Positions 15,561 to 22,878 of a stretch of 28,359 nucleotides of DNA are shown here, in pieces. Origin of the DNA: CAZUCD01 sp964618855 (lineage in GTDB: Bacteria; Sumerlaeota; Sumerlaeia; SLMS01; JANRJK01); NCBI GenBank assembly GCA_964618855.1, contig CAZUCD010000034.1, positions 1 through 28,359 on the forward strand, in the 5' to 3' direction. The stretch's first letter is position 1; every line of letters starts with the position of its first letter. The notes beneath the pieces are model-generated. The model had not been told where the DNA came from and did no database searches. It was given only the letters and a program-made list of their open reading frames with translations. The translations under genes and the position numbers were made by a program.

Positions 15561-16808
15561 CTACTTCGCACCTGAGAGGTACTCGGCCACGATCCGGCGC
15601 AGCTCCCCCGCCTCGAAGGGCTTCGTCATGTAGGTCGTCGCCCCGGCAAGCTTGCCCTTCAGCATGCTGAACGTCCCGTCCTTCGCCGTGAGCATGATGA
15701 TCGGGACATCCGTGCCGCCGAGGATCTTGCGTAGTTGCGTGCATGTCTTGAACCCGTCGATGCCGGGCATGACAACGTCCAGGATGACGAGCGCCGGACG
15801 ATTGGCCTCGGCGCGCCGGATCGCTTCATGTCCGTCGTCGGCCGTTTCGATCTCGAGGGACAGTTCCGAGTCCTTCAACGCCTCGGTGACCATTTCCTGG
15901 ATCGTGGGGCTGTCATCGACGACGAGCACGCGATGGCGCCTTTCCGTCATTGAAGCCGCCCCCGCGGCCGGGGGGGCGGGCACGCTGGTGGAAGGCACGG
16001 CGCCCGGGGCGGGCTTTGCCAGCTGTGGCGCCGGGGTCTTGCCAAACCCGATGGTCTCGCTCGTGTCCGTCGCGTCGGGATTTCGGACGGCCGCGACTGC
16101 AAAGAGGGTGAAGAGGGTCCTGTCAAACTCCTCCGGGGGGAGGATCGACCCGGCCCGCAGTCGGGACAGCACCACCGGCCCGTCCACCTTGAGCAGGAGT
16201 TGCAACTCCTGCGGCAGGAGTTTCATGGTCTGGGAGGCTTGGTCCGCGTTCGGGCCGGGGATCAGCTTCGAGTCGGGCGATATCAGTTGCTGCAGGAGTT
16301 CGCTCGGGCCGGGCACGTTGCGCCCATAGGCCAGCGCGATCTCGGAGAACGGTATCCTCGAAAGCTGCCGTGGCGGTTGGATCGCTTCGGCGGGCTTGAA
16401 GACATAGGCCCCCGTCCGCGAGAGCATCGCATCGAGGACGGCGCCTTTGACGGCGCCGCCGACGGCCGCAAGCACCTGGGGCATCGTGATGCGGCCCTGC
16501 TTGACGAGCACTTGCTCCGGCAGCATGTCCTTCGCGCCCTGAGCCTGCGCGAACCTCTCCGCCTCTGCGATCTGCTCCCCGGTCACAAGGCCCTGTTCGC
16601 GGAGGATGTCGCGAATGGGTAGGTTCAGGATGCTGCTGCACGCGACGACGCAGCCCGCGGATATGTACACGAGCTCCTGCAAGGGTGCGCCCGTGTCATC
16701 CTTGATCAGCATGAGATGGCCCGTCGGCCGCATCTCGCAGATCGTCGCGACGACCCGGTCCATCCCGCACGCGATCTCGCGGATCATGCCTCGGTAGAGC
16801 GACTTCAT
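15561..16808 (-). CDS. DUF4388 (PATAN-like) protein with C-terminal receiver
   Basis: A protein of 415 aa in which residues 8-140 resemble DUF4388/PATAN domains (RPTGHLMLIKDD, then ELVYISAGCVVACS). They include helical GspE-N-like pieces reading LREQGLVTGEQIAEAERF and VLVKQGRITMPQVLAAV. A second helical region covers about 150-245, a Pro/Ala linker about 255-288, and a complete receiver 291-412 with D298/D299, D344, T374 and K396. Such PatA-type proteins act in two-component systems and are often linked to pili or surface behaviour. The start overlaps the previous cheW stop (ATGA). The GspE-N-like pieces suggest contact with secretion or pilus ATPases, which is inference. Confidence 0.85.
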   Translation of the reverse strand: MKSLYRGMIREIACGMDRVVATICEMRPTGHLMLIKDDTGAPLQELVYISAGCVVACSSILNLPIRDILREQGLVTGEQIAEAERFAQAQGAKDMLPEQVLVKQGRITMPQVLAAVGGAVKGAVLDAMLSRTGAYVFKPAEAIQPPRQLSRIPFSEIALAYGRNVPGPSELLQQLISPDSKLIPGPNADQASQTMKLLPQELQLLLKVDGPVVLSRLRAGSILPPEEFDRTLFTLFAVAAVRNPDATDTSETIGFGKTPAPQLAKPAPGAVPSTSVPAPPAAGAASMTERRHRVLVVDDSPTIQEMVTEALKDSELSLEIETADDGHEAIRRAEANRPALVILDVVMPGIDGFKTCTQLRKILGGTDVPIIMLTAKDGTFSMLKGKLAGATTYMTKPFEAGELRRIVAEYLSGAK

Positions 16809-17260
16809 CGACTGGCTCCTGAGGGGAAGAAGTGCATGCGGTCAGCAATCGCAAACAGGTTGAGCACGGCCACCTGGCGGTCCTGGGAGAATCCAACGGC
16901 GCGCACGTAACGGCCGGGGATCTCGGCCTCGCAGAACCCCGAGTGCACAAAGTCTTCCAGCACCAGACTGGGCATCGACTCAACGCGTGTCACCGGAAAG
17001 GCAATCGCCACGCCATCGGCTTCGGCAATCACGGCGAGGCGTCCATTTGTCTGCGCACGCCCGAGGACTCCCGCCAGGTCCACCGTCGCGACGAGTCCCC
17101 CCCGCCAGCGGATGACTCCCAGGACATGGGGCCTTGGCCGGGGCACCGCCACGAGGCCCCGCCACGGTACGACGGCGCAAACCTCCGTCGTCGGAAGCGC
17201 CAGGGAGAGTCCCGACACCCGGAAGATCATCAGCGGGATGCGCGTGGCCGGTGCCGTCAC
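16805..17260 (-). CDS. cheW: CheW-type coupling protein (second of three by coordinate)
   Basis: A protein of 151 aa starting at GTG with GTGA overlap to the preceding cheW. The domain is recognisable by LMIFRVSGLSLALPTTEVCA (10-29), HVLGVIRWRGGLVATVDLAGVLG (about 45-67) and GVAIAFPVTRVESM. It keeps the RG pair. The C-terminus (RYVRAVGFSQDRQVAVLNLF) fits the last strands of the CheW fold. It overlaps the DUF4388-receiver gene by ATGA. It probably occupies a different place in the array from the other two, because the three sequences are well diverged. Confidence 0.85.
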   Translation of the reverse strand: MTAPATRIPLMIFRVSGLSLALPTTEVCAVVPWRGLVAVPRPRPHVLGVIRWRGGLVATVDLAGVLGRAQTNGRLAVIAEADGVAIAFPVTRVESMPSLVLEDFVHSGFCEAEIPGRYVRAVGFSQDRQVAVLNLFAIADRMHFFPSGASR

Positions 17261-17724
17261 GAGTACAGCGCCCCGCCAATCATGACCAACTCATCTTCGC
17301 TGAACAGGCCGTCCATGCGGAGCAGGAGCGACTCCCCCCCCGTGTGGACGACCAAGCCCGGCAGATTCTCCGCGCATATGTCCGTAACCGCGGGAGGCAT
17401 CGGCAGCCACTCCGCTTCCCCACCCGAGGCTACGCCGACGACCTCGTCGATCTCCACCGCGACGCGCACCCCGGCGACCTCGAAGATGAATCCGCGCCCG
17501 GTAGGCGCGCCGCGCTCGAAGCCAAGCTTTTCGCAGAGCGAAATCCATGGGATGTCCTCGCGTTGGTGGCGGACCGTGCCGAGGACCCAACCAGCTCCCG
17601 CGGCTCGCACGAGGCGGGCGGAGGCGGGCAGCAGGCCCACAATGCGATCGAGTTCCAACGCCACCTGGAAGGGACCGATCGCGGCGATCAGCAGGCGAGA
17701 CGAGGGGCATGCCGACGCGCTCAT
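17257..17724 (-). CDS. cheW: Divergent CheW-type coupling protein (third of three by coordinate)
   Basis: A protein of 155 aa. ATG at 17724 overlaps the cheB stop (ATGA); the frame stays open much further upstream inside cheB, but that is shadow. The CheW pattern is weaker: LLIAAIGPFQVALELDRIVGLL (11-32), WVLGTVRHQREDIPWISL (46-63, lacking the RG pair), then GVRVAVEIDEVVGVA. The final third (VVHTGGESLLLRMDGLF) fits the last strands. A run of eight cytosines on the plus strand (17334-17341, G8 in the coding sense) lies within VVHTGGES. The loss of the conserved contact motif suggests altered binding to CheA or the receptor. Confidence 0.78.
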   Translation of the reverse strand: MSASACPSSRLLIAAIGPFQVALELDRIVGLLPASARLVRAAGAGWVLGTVRHQREDIPWISLCEKLGFERGAPTGRGFIFEVAGVRVAVEIDEVVGVASGGEAEWLPMPPAVTDICAENLPGLVVHTGGESLLLRMDGLFSEDELVMIGGALYS

Positions 17725-18836
17725 GACCTGGATGTCCCGATCGCATGGCGGCCGATCTGTGCCCCGATCATGGGCAGCGGCAGAACCATGTCCACGCAGC
17801 CCGTCGCGACCGCCGCCTGCGGCATTCCGTAAATGCGTGAGGTGGATTCGTCCTGTGCAATCGTCCGACCCCCGTACTGCCTCACCGCGCGGACGCCAGC
17901 CTCCCCGTCGGATCCCATCCCCGTCAGGACGACCGCCAATGTTCCCGCGCCGAAGACAGCCGCACCGCTGCTGAACAGGATGTCGACGGAGGGGCAGTTG
18001 TCGCCTCGCGCCGCCGCACGCTCGATCTCGAGTCGCCCTCCGCGCACGACGCGGATGTGCGACCCGCCCAACCCGACGTAGACGGTCGATGGGGACAGCA
18101 CCTCCCCCCCGGCGGCCTCCAGAACCCGCAACCGGGTCTCCCCCGCCAGCACGCGTGCGAAGTCCTTCGTGAAACCCTCCGGCATGTGCTGCGCAATGAC
18201 GATGGGGAGGTCGAAGTCGGAGGGGATCGCGCGCAGCACGGCCCGCAGGGCCTCGGGTCCTCCGGTCGAGGAGCCGATGAGCACGATCCGCCCCCCGGGA
18301 AGAGGCGTTGCCGCCCCGCTGGTCCACGGGGTCGGGGTGCGACGGCCGAGAGGCGTGTTCGAGGACTCGGGCGGGGTGCCCCCTCCCACCATGCGCACGA
18401 CCTTCATGCGGCCCGCGCTCCGCACCACGGGAAGGAGTCGCGCCTGCAGGCGATCACGCACGTTGTCCGCGTTGCTCAAGTCGGGCTTGGGCACGCAGGC
18501 AACAGCTCCCAGCAGGGTCAGCCTGCGGTCGCAATCCGCGACGTCCCCGGATTCGGGGACCAGCATCACCGTGGCCACGGGCGATGCCTGCATCAGGTCG
18601 CGCAGGACGCGTGCCCCGTCCCCACGGGGAATGTCCAGCGAGAGCAGCAGTACATCCGGCTTCAGCTCCTGCGCGCGCCGGATGGCGTCGACTCCATCGT
18701 GGGCGAACCCGACGACGGACACTCCGGGTGCGCCGCCCAGCGCCTCGGCGATGGTGCGCGCAAGCGTCGCCGAGCCCTCGGCCACGAGTACCCTGATGCC
18801 GACGATCGGAGGGGGAGTCAGCGCAGGATGCCTCAC
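17721..18836 (-). CDS. cheB: CheB-type methylesterase with a degenerate receiver
   Basis: CheB removes methyl groups from (or deamidates) chemoreceptors. It is 371 aa, starting at GTG with GTGA overlap to cheA. The methylesterase domain (about 183-365) is intact: Ser190 in GSSTGGP, His217 in QHMPEGFT and Asp310 in TGMGSDGEAG. The N-terminal receiver fold (14-125) has lost its chemistry. The acidic pair is A-E-G instead of V-D-D (VLVAEGSA), the phospho-acceptor is Ser66 (DVLLLSLDIPRGDG), and the Thr/Ser position is Val93; only Lys117 remains. A Pro/Thr/Gly-rich linker covers about 150-180. Because the receiver normally inhibits the esterase until phosphorylated, this enzyme is probably constitutive or controlled otherwise. 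Confidence 0.93.
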   Translation of the reverse strand: MRHPALTPPPIVGIRVLVAEGSATLARTIAEALGGAPGVSVVGFAHDGVDAIRRAQELKPDVLLLSLDIPRGDGARVLRDLMQASPVATVMLVPESGDVADCDRRLTLLGAVACVPKPDLSNADNVRDRLQARLLPVVRSAGRMKVVRMVGGGTPPESSNTPLGRRTPTPWTSGAATPLPGGRIVLIGSSTGGPEALRAVLRAIPSDFDLPIVIAQHMPEGFTKDFARVLAGETRLRVLEAAGGEVLSPSTVYVGLGGSHIRVVRGGRLEIERAAARGDNCPSVDILFSSGAAVFGAGTLAVVLTGMGSDGEAGVRAVRQYGGRTIAQDESTSRIYGMPQAAVATGCVDMVLPLPMIGAQIGRHAIGTSRS

Positions 18837-21800
18837 GATTCGCCCGCCCCCCGCGGTATGAACCTCGCCATCGTCTCGATCAACTGCTGGTCCTCGAAGG
18901 GTTTCACGAGGTATGCGACAGCCCCGAGTTCCAGTCCGGTGCGGCTGTGCTTCTCGCCCATGCGGCCGGTAAGGATCACGATGGGGATGTTGCGGTGGTG
19001 GGCGGTGTTCTTGACTTCCGCGATCAGCTCGAACCCATGCATGCGAGGCATTTCAAGATCCGTGAGTATCAGATCGAACCTGCCGTGCTGCAGCTTCTCC
19101 AGGGCATCGATGCCGTCGCACGCCTCGGTGGTGCGGTATCCCGCGCCCTCAAGGAGGGCGGACACGTAGGTGCGCACGGACACGGCGTCGTCCACGACGA
19201 GGATGTGCTTGGCCTGTGCTGCGCGGGCCGCGAGGGCGTTCGCCGGGCGTTTGGGACCCGGCGTCTGGGGCGTGGCGCGTGGCGCTGGGGGGGGGGCACC
19301 CGGCCCCTTCCGAGCGGGCGCGGCCTTCCTTGCCGGACGTGCGGGTGGCGCCTCCTCCTCGATGTCGTCGGGGAGCGGGGCGGCATCATCGGGCTCCGCG
19401 CGGCGCGTCTTGGCCGGGCGGCTCTCCGTCGCGGCCGGGCCCTCCACGGCACGAAGGTTGATCTGCAGGCGCCCATGCGCCTCCCCCGTGAGGCCGGCAA
19501 GCTGGGCACCGTCCAGAATGAGTGTCACCCCGCCGTCCGCGAGGATCGTTCCGGCCGAGATGAACGGCACGTTGCGAAGGTGGCTGCCGAGGCTCTTCAC
19601 GACGATTTCCTCGCGCCCGATCAGCGAATCCACGATCAGGCCGGTCCGCTGCGTCGGCTCGCCGATGATGACCACCTGGCGGTCCTCCGGATCCACGTCG
19701 GTCAGGTTCAAGTGCCGTGTGAGGTCGACAAGCGGAATCAGCGCCTTCCTCAGGGAAAGGACCTCCACGCCCTCAACGGTGAAAACACCCGTCCGATTGA
19801 GGGAAACAATCTCCAGCACGCTCCCCAGGGGGAGCGCGAACCTCTGCCCGCCAGCGGTGAAGAGCAGTGCCTGCGTGATCGCGAGCGTGATGGGAAGTCG
19901 AAGTGTGAACGTCGTGCCCTCCCCGGGCCGGCTTGCGATGGAGAGGGCACCCTTGAGCGAAGCGACCGCGCCCGCAACGACGTCCAGCCCGACGCCACGC
20001 CCCGACACATCGGTGACCGACCGCGCAGTGGAAAACCCCGGCTGGACCAGGAGATTCATGAGTGTCGCTTCGTCGGCCTGGGCGGCGGCCTCCGGCGAGA
20101 GGAACCCCTTCGCCACGCCCGCGGCGCGCAGGCGCTCCTGGTCAATCCCGCGCCCGTCGTCGCGGATCTCGACGATCACCTGGTTGCCGGCCTGCCGCGC
20201 GGACACGAGCAGGCGCCCCGCGTGCGGCTTGCCGGCCTCCGCCCTCTCTGCGGGTGTCTCAATGCCATGGTCCACCGCGTTGCGCAGCAGGTGCATGAGC
20301 GGGTCGCTCACCTCCTCGACGATGGTCTTGTCGAGTGGCGTCTCTCCCCCGCGCATCTCGAGCGTGACGCGCTTGCCGAGGGACTCGGCCAGGTCGCGGA
20401 TCGCGCGCGGGAAGCGCTCGAACACCTGCCCGATGGGGATCATGCGCACGCGCGTGATCGACTCGTGCAGGTCGTTCGCTATCTGCGAGACGAGCCCCAC
20501 GGTCGCGTCGGCGTCGTTCGTCATCGCGGCGAGTGACTCGCCGATGCGCTCGAGCCTGGCGATCTCCTCGCGCAGGTCCCGCCGCCAGACGTCGATGCTT
20601 CCGAAACGGCTGAACTCCATCGCGTCGAACTCGCGGAGCAGGTCGTGCCCGGGGCGTCCCGCCCTGGCTCCCGCGGCTGCCAGCGCCGGCGCCGTCCCAG
20701 CGCGCCCGACGGAGTGCTCCAGGCGCCGCCCGAGGGCGAGCATGGCGCGCCGGACGTCGTTGAGGCGCGCCACCTCCGCGCGCACCCCCCCCATCGACGC
20801 GCTCAGGCGGGTGCGGTTGATGATGAGGTCCGCTGCGAGGTTCATAAGGCGGTCGAGCTGCGTGATGTCCACGTTCACGTAGCGTGTCTCGACACGGCCG
20901 CGGGCCTCTTCCGCGTGCGCGCCGATTTGGAGGGCATCCCGCACGGCGGCATCCGCCTCGGCTGGGCGCTGGCGGAACTCGTCCAGGTTGGCAATGATGT
21001 GTCCGGTCAGTTCCCGTACCTGCCGCGTGATCAGTTCCGTCGCCGCGGGGCTGGACTCCTCCCCACGCTCCGCCTCCTCCATCAGCAATTGGAGCGTGTC
21101 CACCCCGCGGAGCGTCAGCGTCACCGCACTGCCTGCCATGGGCAGGTTGTTGTCGCGGAATGTGACGAGGAGGTCCTCGAGCGAGTGCGCAAAGGTCGAT
21201 ATCTCGGCGTACTTCGCGACCGCGCCACCACCCTTGATCGAGTGGGCGGAACGCATAAGCGCCCCGATCACTTCCTGGTTTCCGGGTTCCCTCTCGACGA
21301 GCAGCAGGTTGCGCGTCATGAGGTTCAGGTGCTGGCCCATTTCCCGGAGGAAGATCGCCTGCAGCTTGGTCAGTGTCCCCGTGGCTCCCGGTGGGGGCGA
21401 TGCATCGCCCGTGGCCTTCGCAGGGGTGTTGTCCGCAAGGGTGCTGCGCTCGGCTGCGGCCTCCTCCTCGATGCGTTCGCGGAGGGCAGCGAGCGACTCG
21501 ACGACGTCGTAGTATGTTTTCCGCTTCGCGCACCTCCCCTCGAGCATGCCGCCGACCAGGCCCACCGCGTGCCGGAGCAGCACCCGCAATTCCTCAGGCG
21601 GCTCCAGCCGCGACGCCGCGGTTGCCTCCACCGTCAGGTCGATCGAGTCTGCGAGAGTCCGGAAGGTCTTGAAACCCATCCGCCACAGTATCCGGTCCAC
21701 CGCCATCAATCGGTCCCGGATCTCGAAGAGCAGCACCTCGTCCCCGGGCCTGGCGTCGAGGAGGTCCATCAGCTCGACCAGATTCGCGTGGCCCAGGCGC

Positions 21801-22021
21801 GCGACCTCCGGTGCCGTGGATGCCGATCTCGGTGGGGCGTCTGGCGAGGCGGGAGCCGGCCCCTCCGCTATGATCGGGATGGACATGAACTCCTCGGCAT
21901 TCGCGGGGGAGGGGGCCGCACCGGAGTTTGGCGCGAGCCCCAGCAACTCAGCGAAGAGCGCCTCCTCCTCCGGCGTCGGCGAGCCGGTGCCGAACGGATC
22001 GAACGGTTCCTGGCCACTCAC
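18833..22021 (-). CDS. cheA: Hybrid chemotaxis histidine kinase CheA with C-terminal receiver
   Basis: A protein of 1062 aa. GTG at 22021 overlaps the cheR stop (GTGA); a longer frame upstream is cheR shadow. In order: an acidic N-terminal segment; a helical domain (75-190) resembling an HPt but without a phospho-His; an HPt with H260 in RSAHSIKGGGAVAKYAEI; the P3 dimerisation region (about 380-525, with an Ala/Gly-rich insert at 440-458); the HATPase with LLRNAVDHGIE (578-588), DDGRGID (621-627) and DVSGRGVGLDVV (671-682); a CheW-like P5 domain (about 715-850); a Pro/Ala linker (860-930); and a complete receiver with D944/D945, D988, T1018 and K1040. No separate P2 domain is obvious. The linker contains ten consecutive cytosines in the coding sense (19287-19296). 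Confidence 0.95.
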   Translation of the reverse strand: MSGQEPFDPFGTGSPTPEEEALFAELLGLAPNSGAAPSPANAEEFMSIPIIAEGPAPASPDAPPRSASTAPEVARLGHANLVELMDLLDARPGDEVLLFEIRDRLMAVDRILWRMGFKTFRTLADSIDLTVEATAASRLEPPEELRVLLRHAVGLVGGMLEGRCAKRKTYYDVVESLAALRERIEEEAAAERSTLADNTPAKATGDASPPPGATGTLTKLQAIFLREMGQHLNLMTRNLLLVEREPGNQEVIGALMRSAHSIKGGGAVAKYAEISTFAHSLEDLLVTFRDNNLPMAGSAVTLTLRGVDTLQLLMEEAERGEESSPAATELITRQVRELTGHIIANLDEFRQRPAEADAAVRDALQIGAHAEEARGRVETRYVNVDITQLDRLMNLAADLIINRTRLSASMGGVRAEVARLNDVRRAMLALGRRLEHSVGRAGTAPALAAAGARAGRPGHDLLREFDAMEFSRFGSIDVWRRDLREEIARLERIGESLAAMTNDADATVGLVSQIANDLHESITRVRMIPIGQVFERFPRAIRDLAESLGKRVTLEMRGGETPLDKTIVEEVSDPLMHLLRNAVDHGIETPAERAEAGKPHAGRLLVSARQAGNQVIVEIRDDGRGIDQERLRAAGVAKGFLSPEAAAQADEATLMNLLVQPGFSTARSVTDVSGRGVGLDVVAGAVASLKGALSIASRPGEGTTFTLRLPITLAITQALLFTAGGQRFALPLGSVLEIVSLNRTGVFTVEGVEVLSLRKALIPLVDLTRHLNLTDVDPEDRQVVIIGEPTQRTGLIVDSLIGREEIVVKSLGSHLRNVPFISAGTILADGGVTLILDGAQLAGLTGEAHGRLQINLRAVEGPAATESRPAKTRRAEPDDAAPLPDDIEEEAPPARPARKAAPARKGPGAPPPAPRATPQTPGPKRPANALAARAAQAKHILVVDDAVSVRTYVSALLEGAGYRTTEACDGIDALEKLQHGRFDLILTDLEMPRMHGFELIAEVKNTAHHRNIPIVILTGRMGEKHSRTGLELGAVAYLVKPFEDQQLIETMARFIPRGAGES
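19287..19296. repeat. Ten-base homopolymer in the CheA linker
   Basis: There are ten G on the plus strand (ten C in the cheA coding sense), encoding part of GAPPPAPR around residues 909-912, just before the receiver. One base less puts translation into a frame ending at 19069. One base more ends at the TGA at 19149. Either way the receiver is lost. Confidence 0.8.
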
Positions 22022-22872
22022 TGGACCCGCTCCGGCTGGGCACTGCGCGCGACGCGCCTGTAGACAGTCGCATCTCCGACCTGGACCGTCTTCAGTTCCG
22101 GCGACACATGGTTGCACACCTCGGCGTGCCCCACGAAGAGGTAACCCCCGGGGGCGAGCGCGCGGACGAGGCCCGAGAGGACCCGGTCCGCGGTCGCGCG
22201 CTCGAAGTAGATCGTCACGTTGCGGCAGAACACCAGGTCGAAGGACTCAGGGGGCAGCGGCGCGAGCAGGTTCTGCTGGCGAAACTCGACGCCACGCCGG
22301 ACTTCCTCGGCCAGTCTCCACCCCGAGTCCGAACGGCTGAAGTACCGCTCGCGCAGGTCGCGCGGCATGCCGCGCATCTCGACGTCCGAGTAGTGCCCGC
22401 GACGCGCGTAGCGCACGGCGGCGTCGCTCAGGTCCACGGCCAGTATCCCGGGGGCGAGTCCCCCCGCCGGGGGCGCCATCTCCGCAAGGGCGATGGCGAT
22501 CGAATAGGGCTCGTGCCCTCGGGAGCATCCCGCGGAGAGGACCCGAAGGGACCGCTCCCCGCTGAAGGACTTGTTCGAGACGAGCACTGGCATCGCAAAG
22601 TCCCGCAGCGTGCGGAACTGGTTCTCGTACCGGAACCACGAGGTCTCGTCGGTGACGACCGCGTCGAGGACGCCCCTCCAGAGCTCCCCCGGGGGATTCT
22701 CGGCGAGCAGGGACTCCACAAACTCCGCCAGCCCGCGGGTCCGCGCAGACCGCGCGCACTCCTCCAGCCGCGAGTGCAGGAGCATCCGCCGCTGTCCCTC
22801 GAAAGTCATGCCGGTGTCCGTCGCGAGGCGCCTCGCGACCGCTTCCACCGCCGACGCGTCCCGGCCGTCCAC
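22018..22872 (-). CDS. cheR: CheR-type chemoreceptor methyltransferase
   Basis: CheR methylates receptor glutamates using S-adenosylmethionine. The protein is 284 aa, starting at GTG 6 bases after the mcp stop, with AGGTAG upstream. An N-terminal helical domain covers about 1-75. The catalytic domain shows DETSWFRYENQF (family pattern NET.FFR), the SAM loop GCSRGHEPYSIAIAL (family GCSTGEEPYS), LAVDLSDAAVRYARRG, and DLVFCRNVTIYFE close to the C-terminus. No TPR extension is present. Its stop overlaps cheA (GTGA). Confidence 0.94.
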   Translation of the reverse strand: MDGRDASAVEAVARRLATDTGMTFEGQRRMLLHSRLEECARSARTRGLAEFVESLLAENPPGELWRGVLDAVVTDETSWFRYENQFRTLRDFAMPVLVSNKSFSGERSLRVLSAGCSRGHEPYSIAIALAEMAPPAGGLAPGILAVDLSDAAVRYARRGHYSDVEMRGMPRDLRERYFSRSDSGWRLAEEVRRGVEFRQQNLLAPLPPESFDLVFCRNVTIYFERATADRVLSGLVRALAPGGYLFVGHAEVCNHVSPELKTVQVGDATVYRRVARSAQPERVQ

Positions 22873-22878
22873 CGCGGG

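Noticed and set aside
18947..20882. Long plus-strand frames opposite cheA (529 and 570 codons)
   Set aside because: cheA is supported domain by domain; these frames are antisense shadows.
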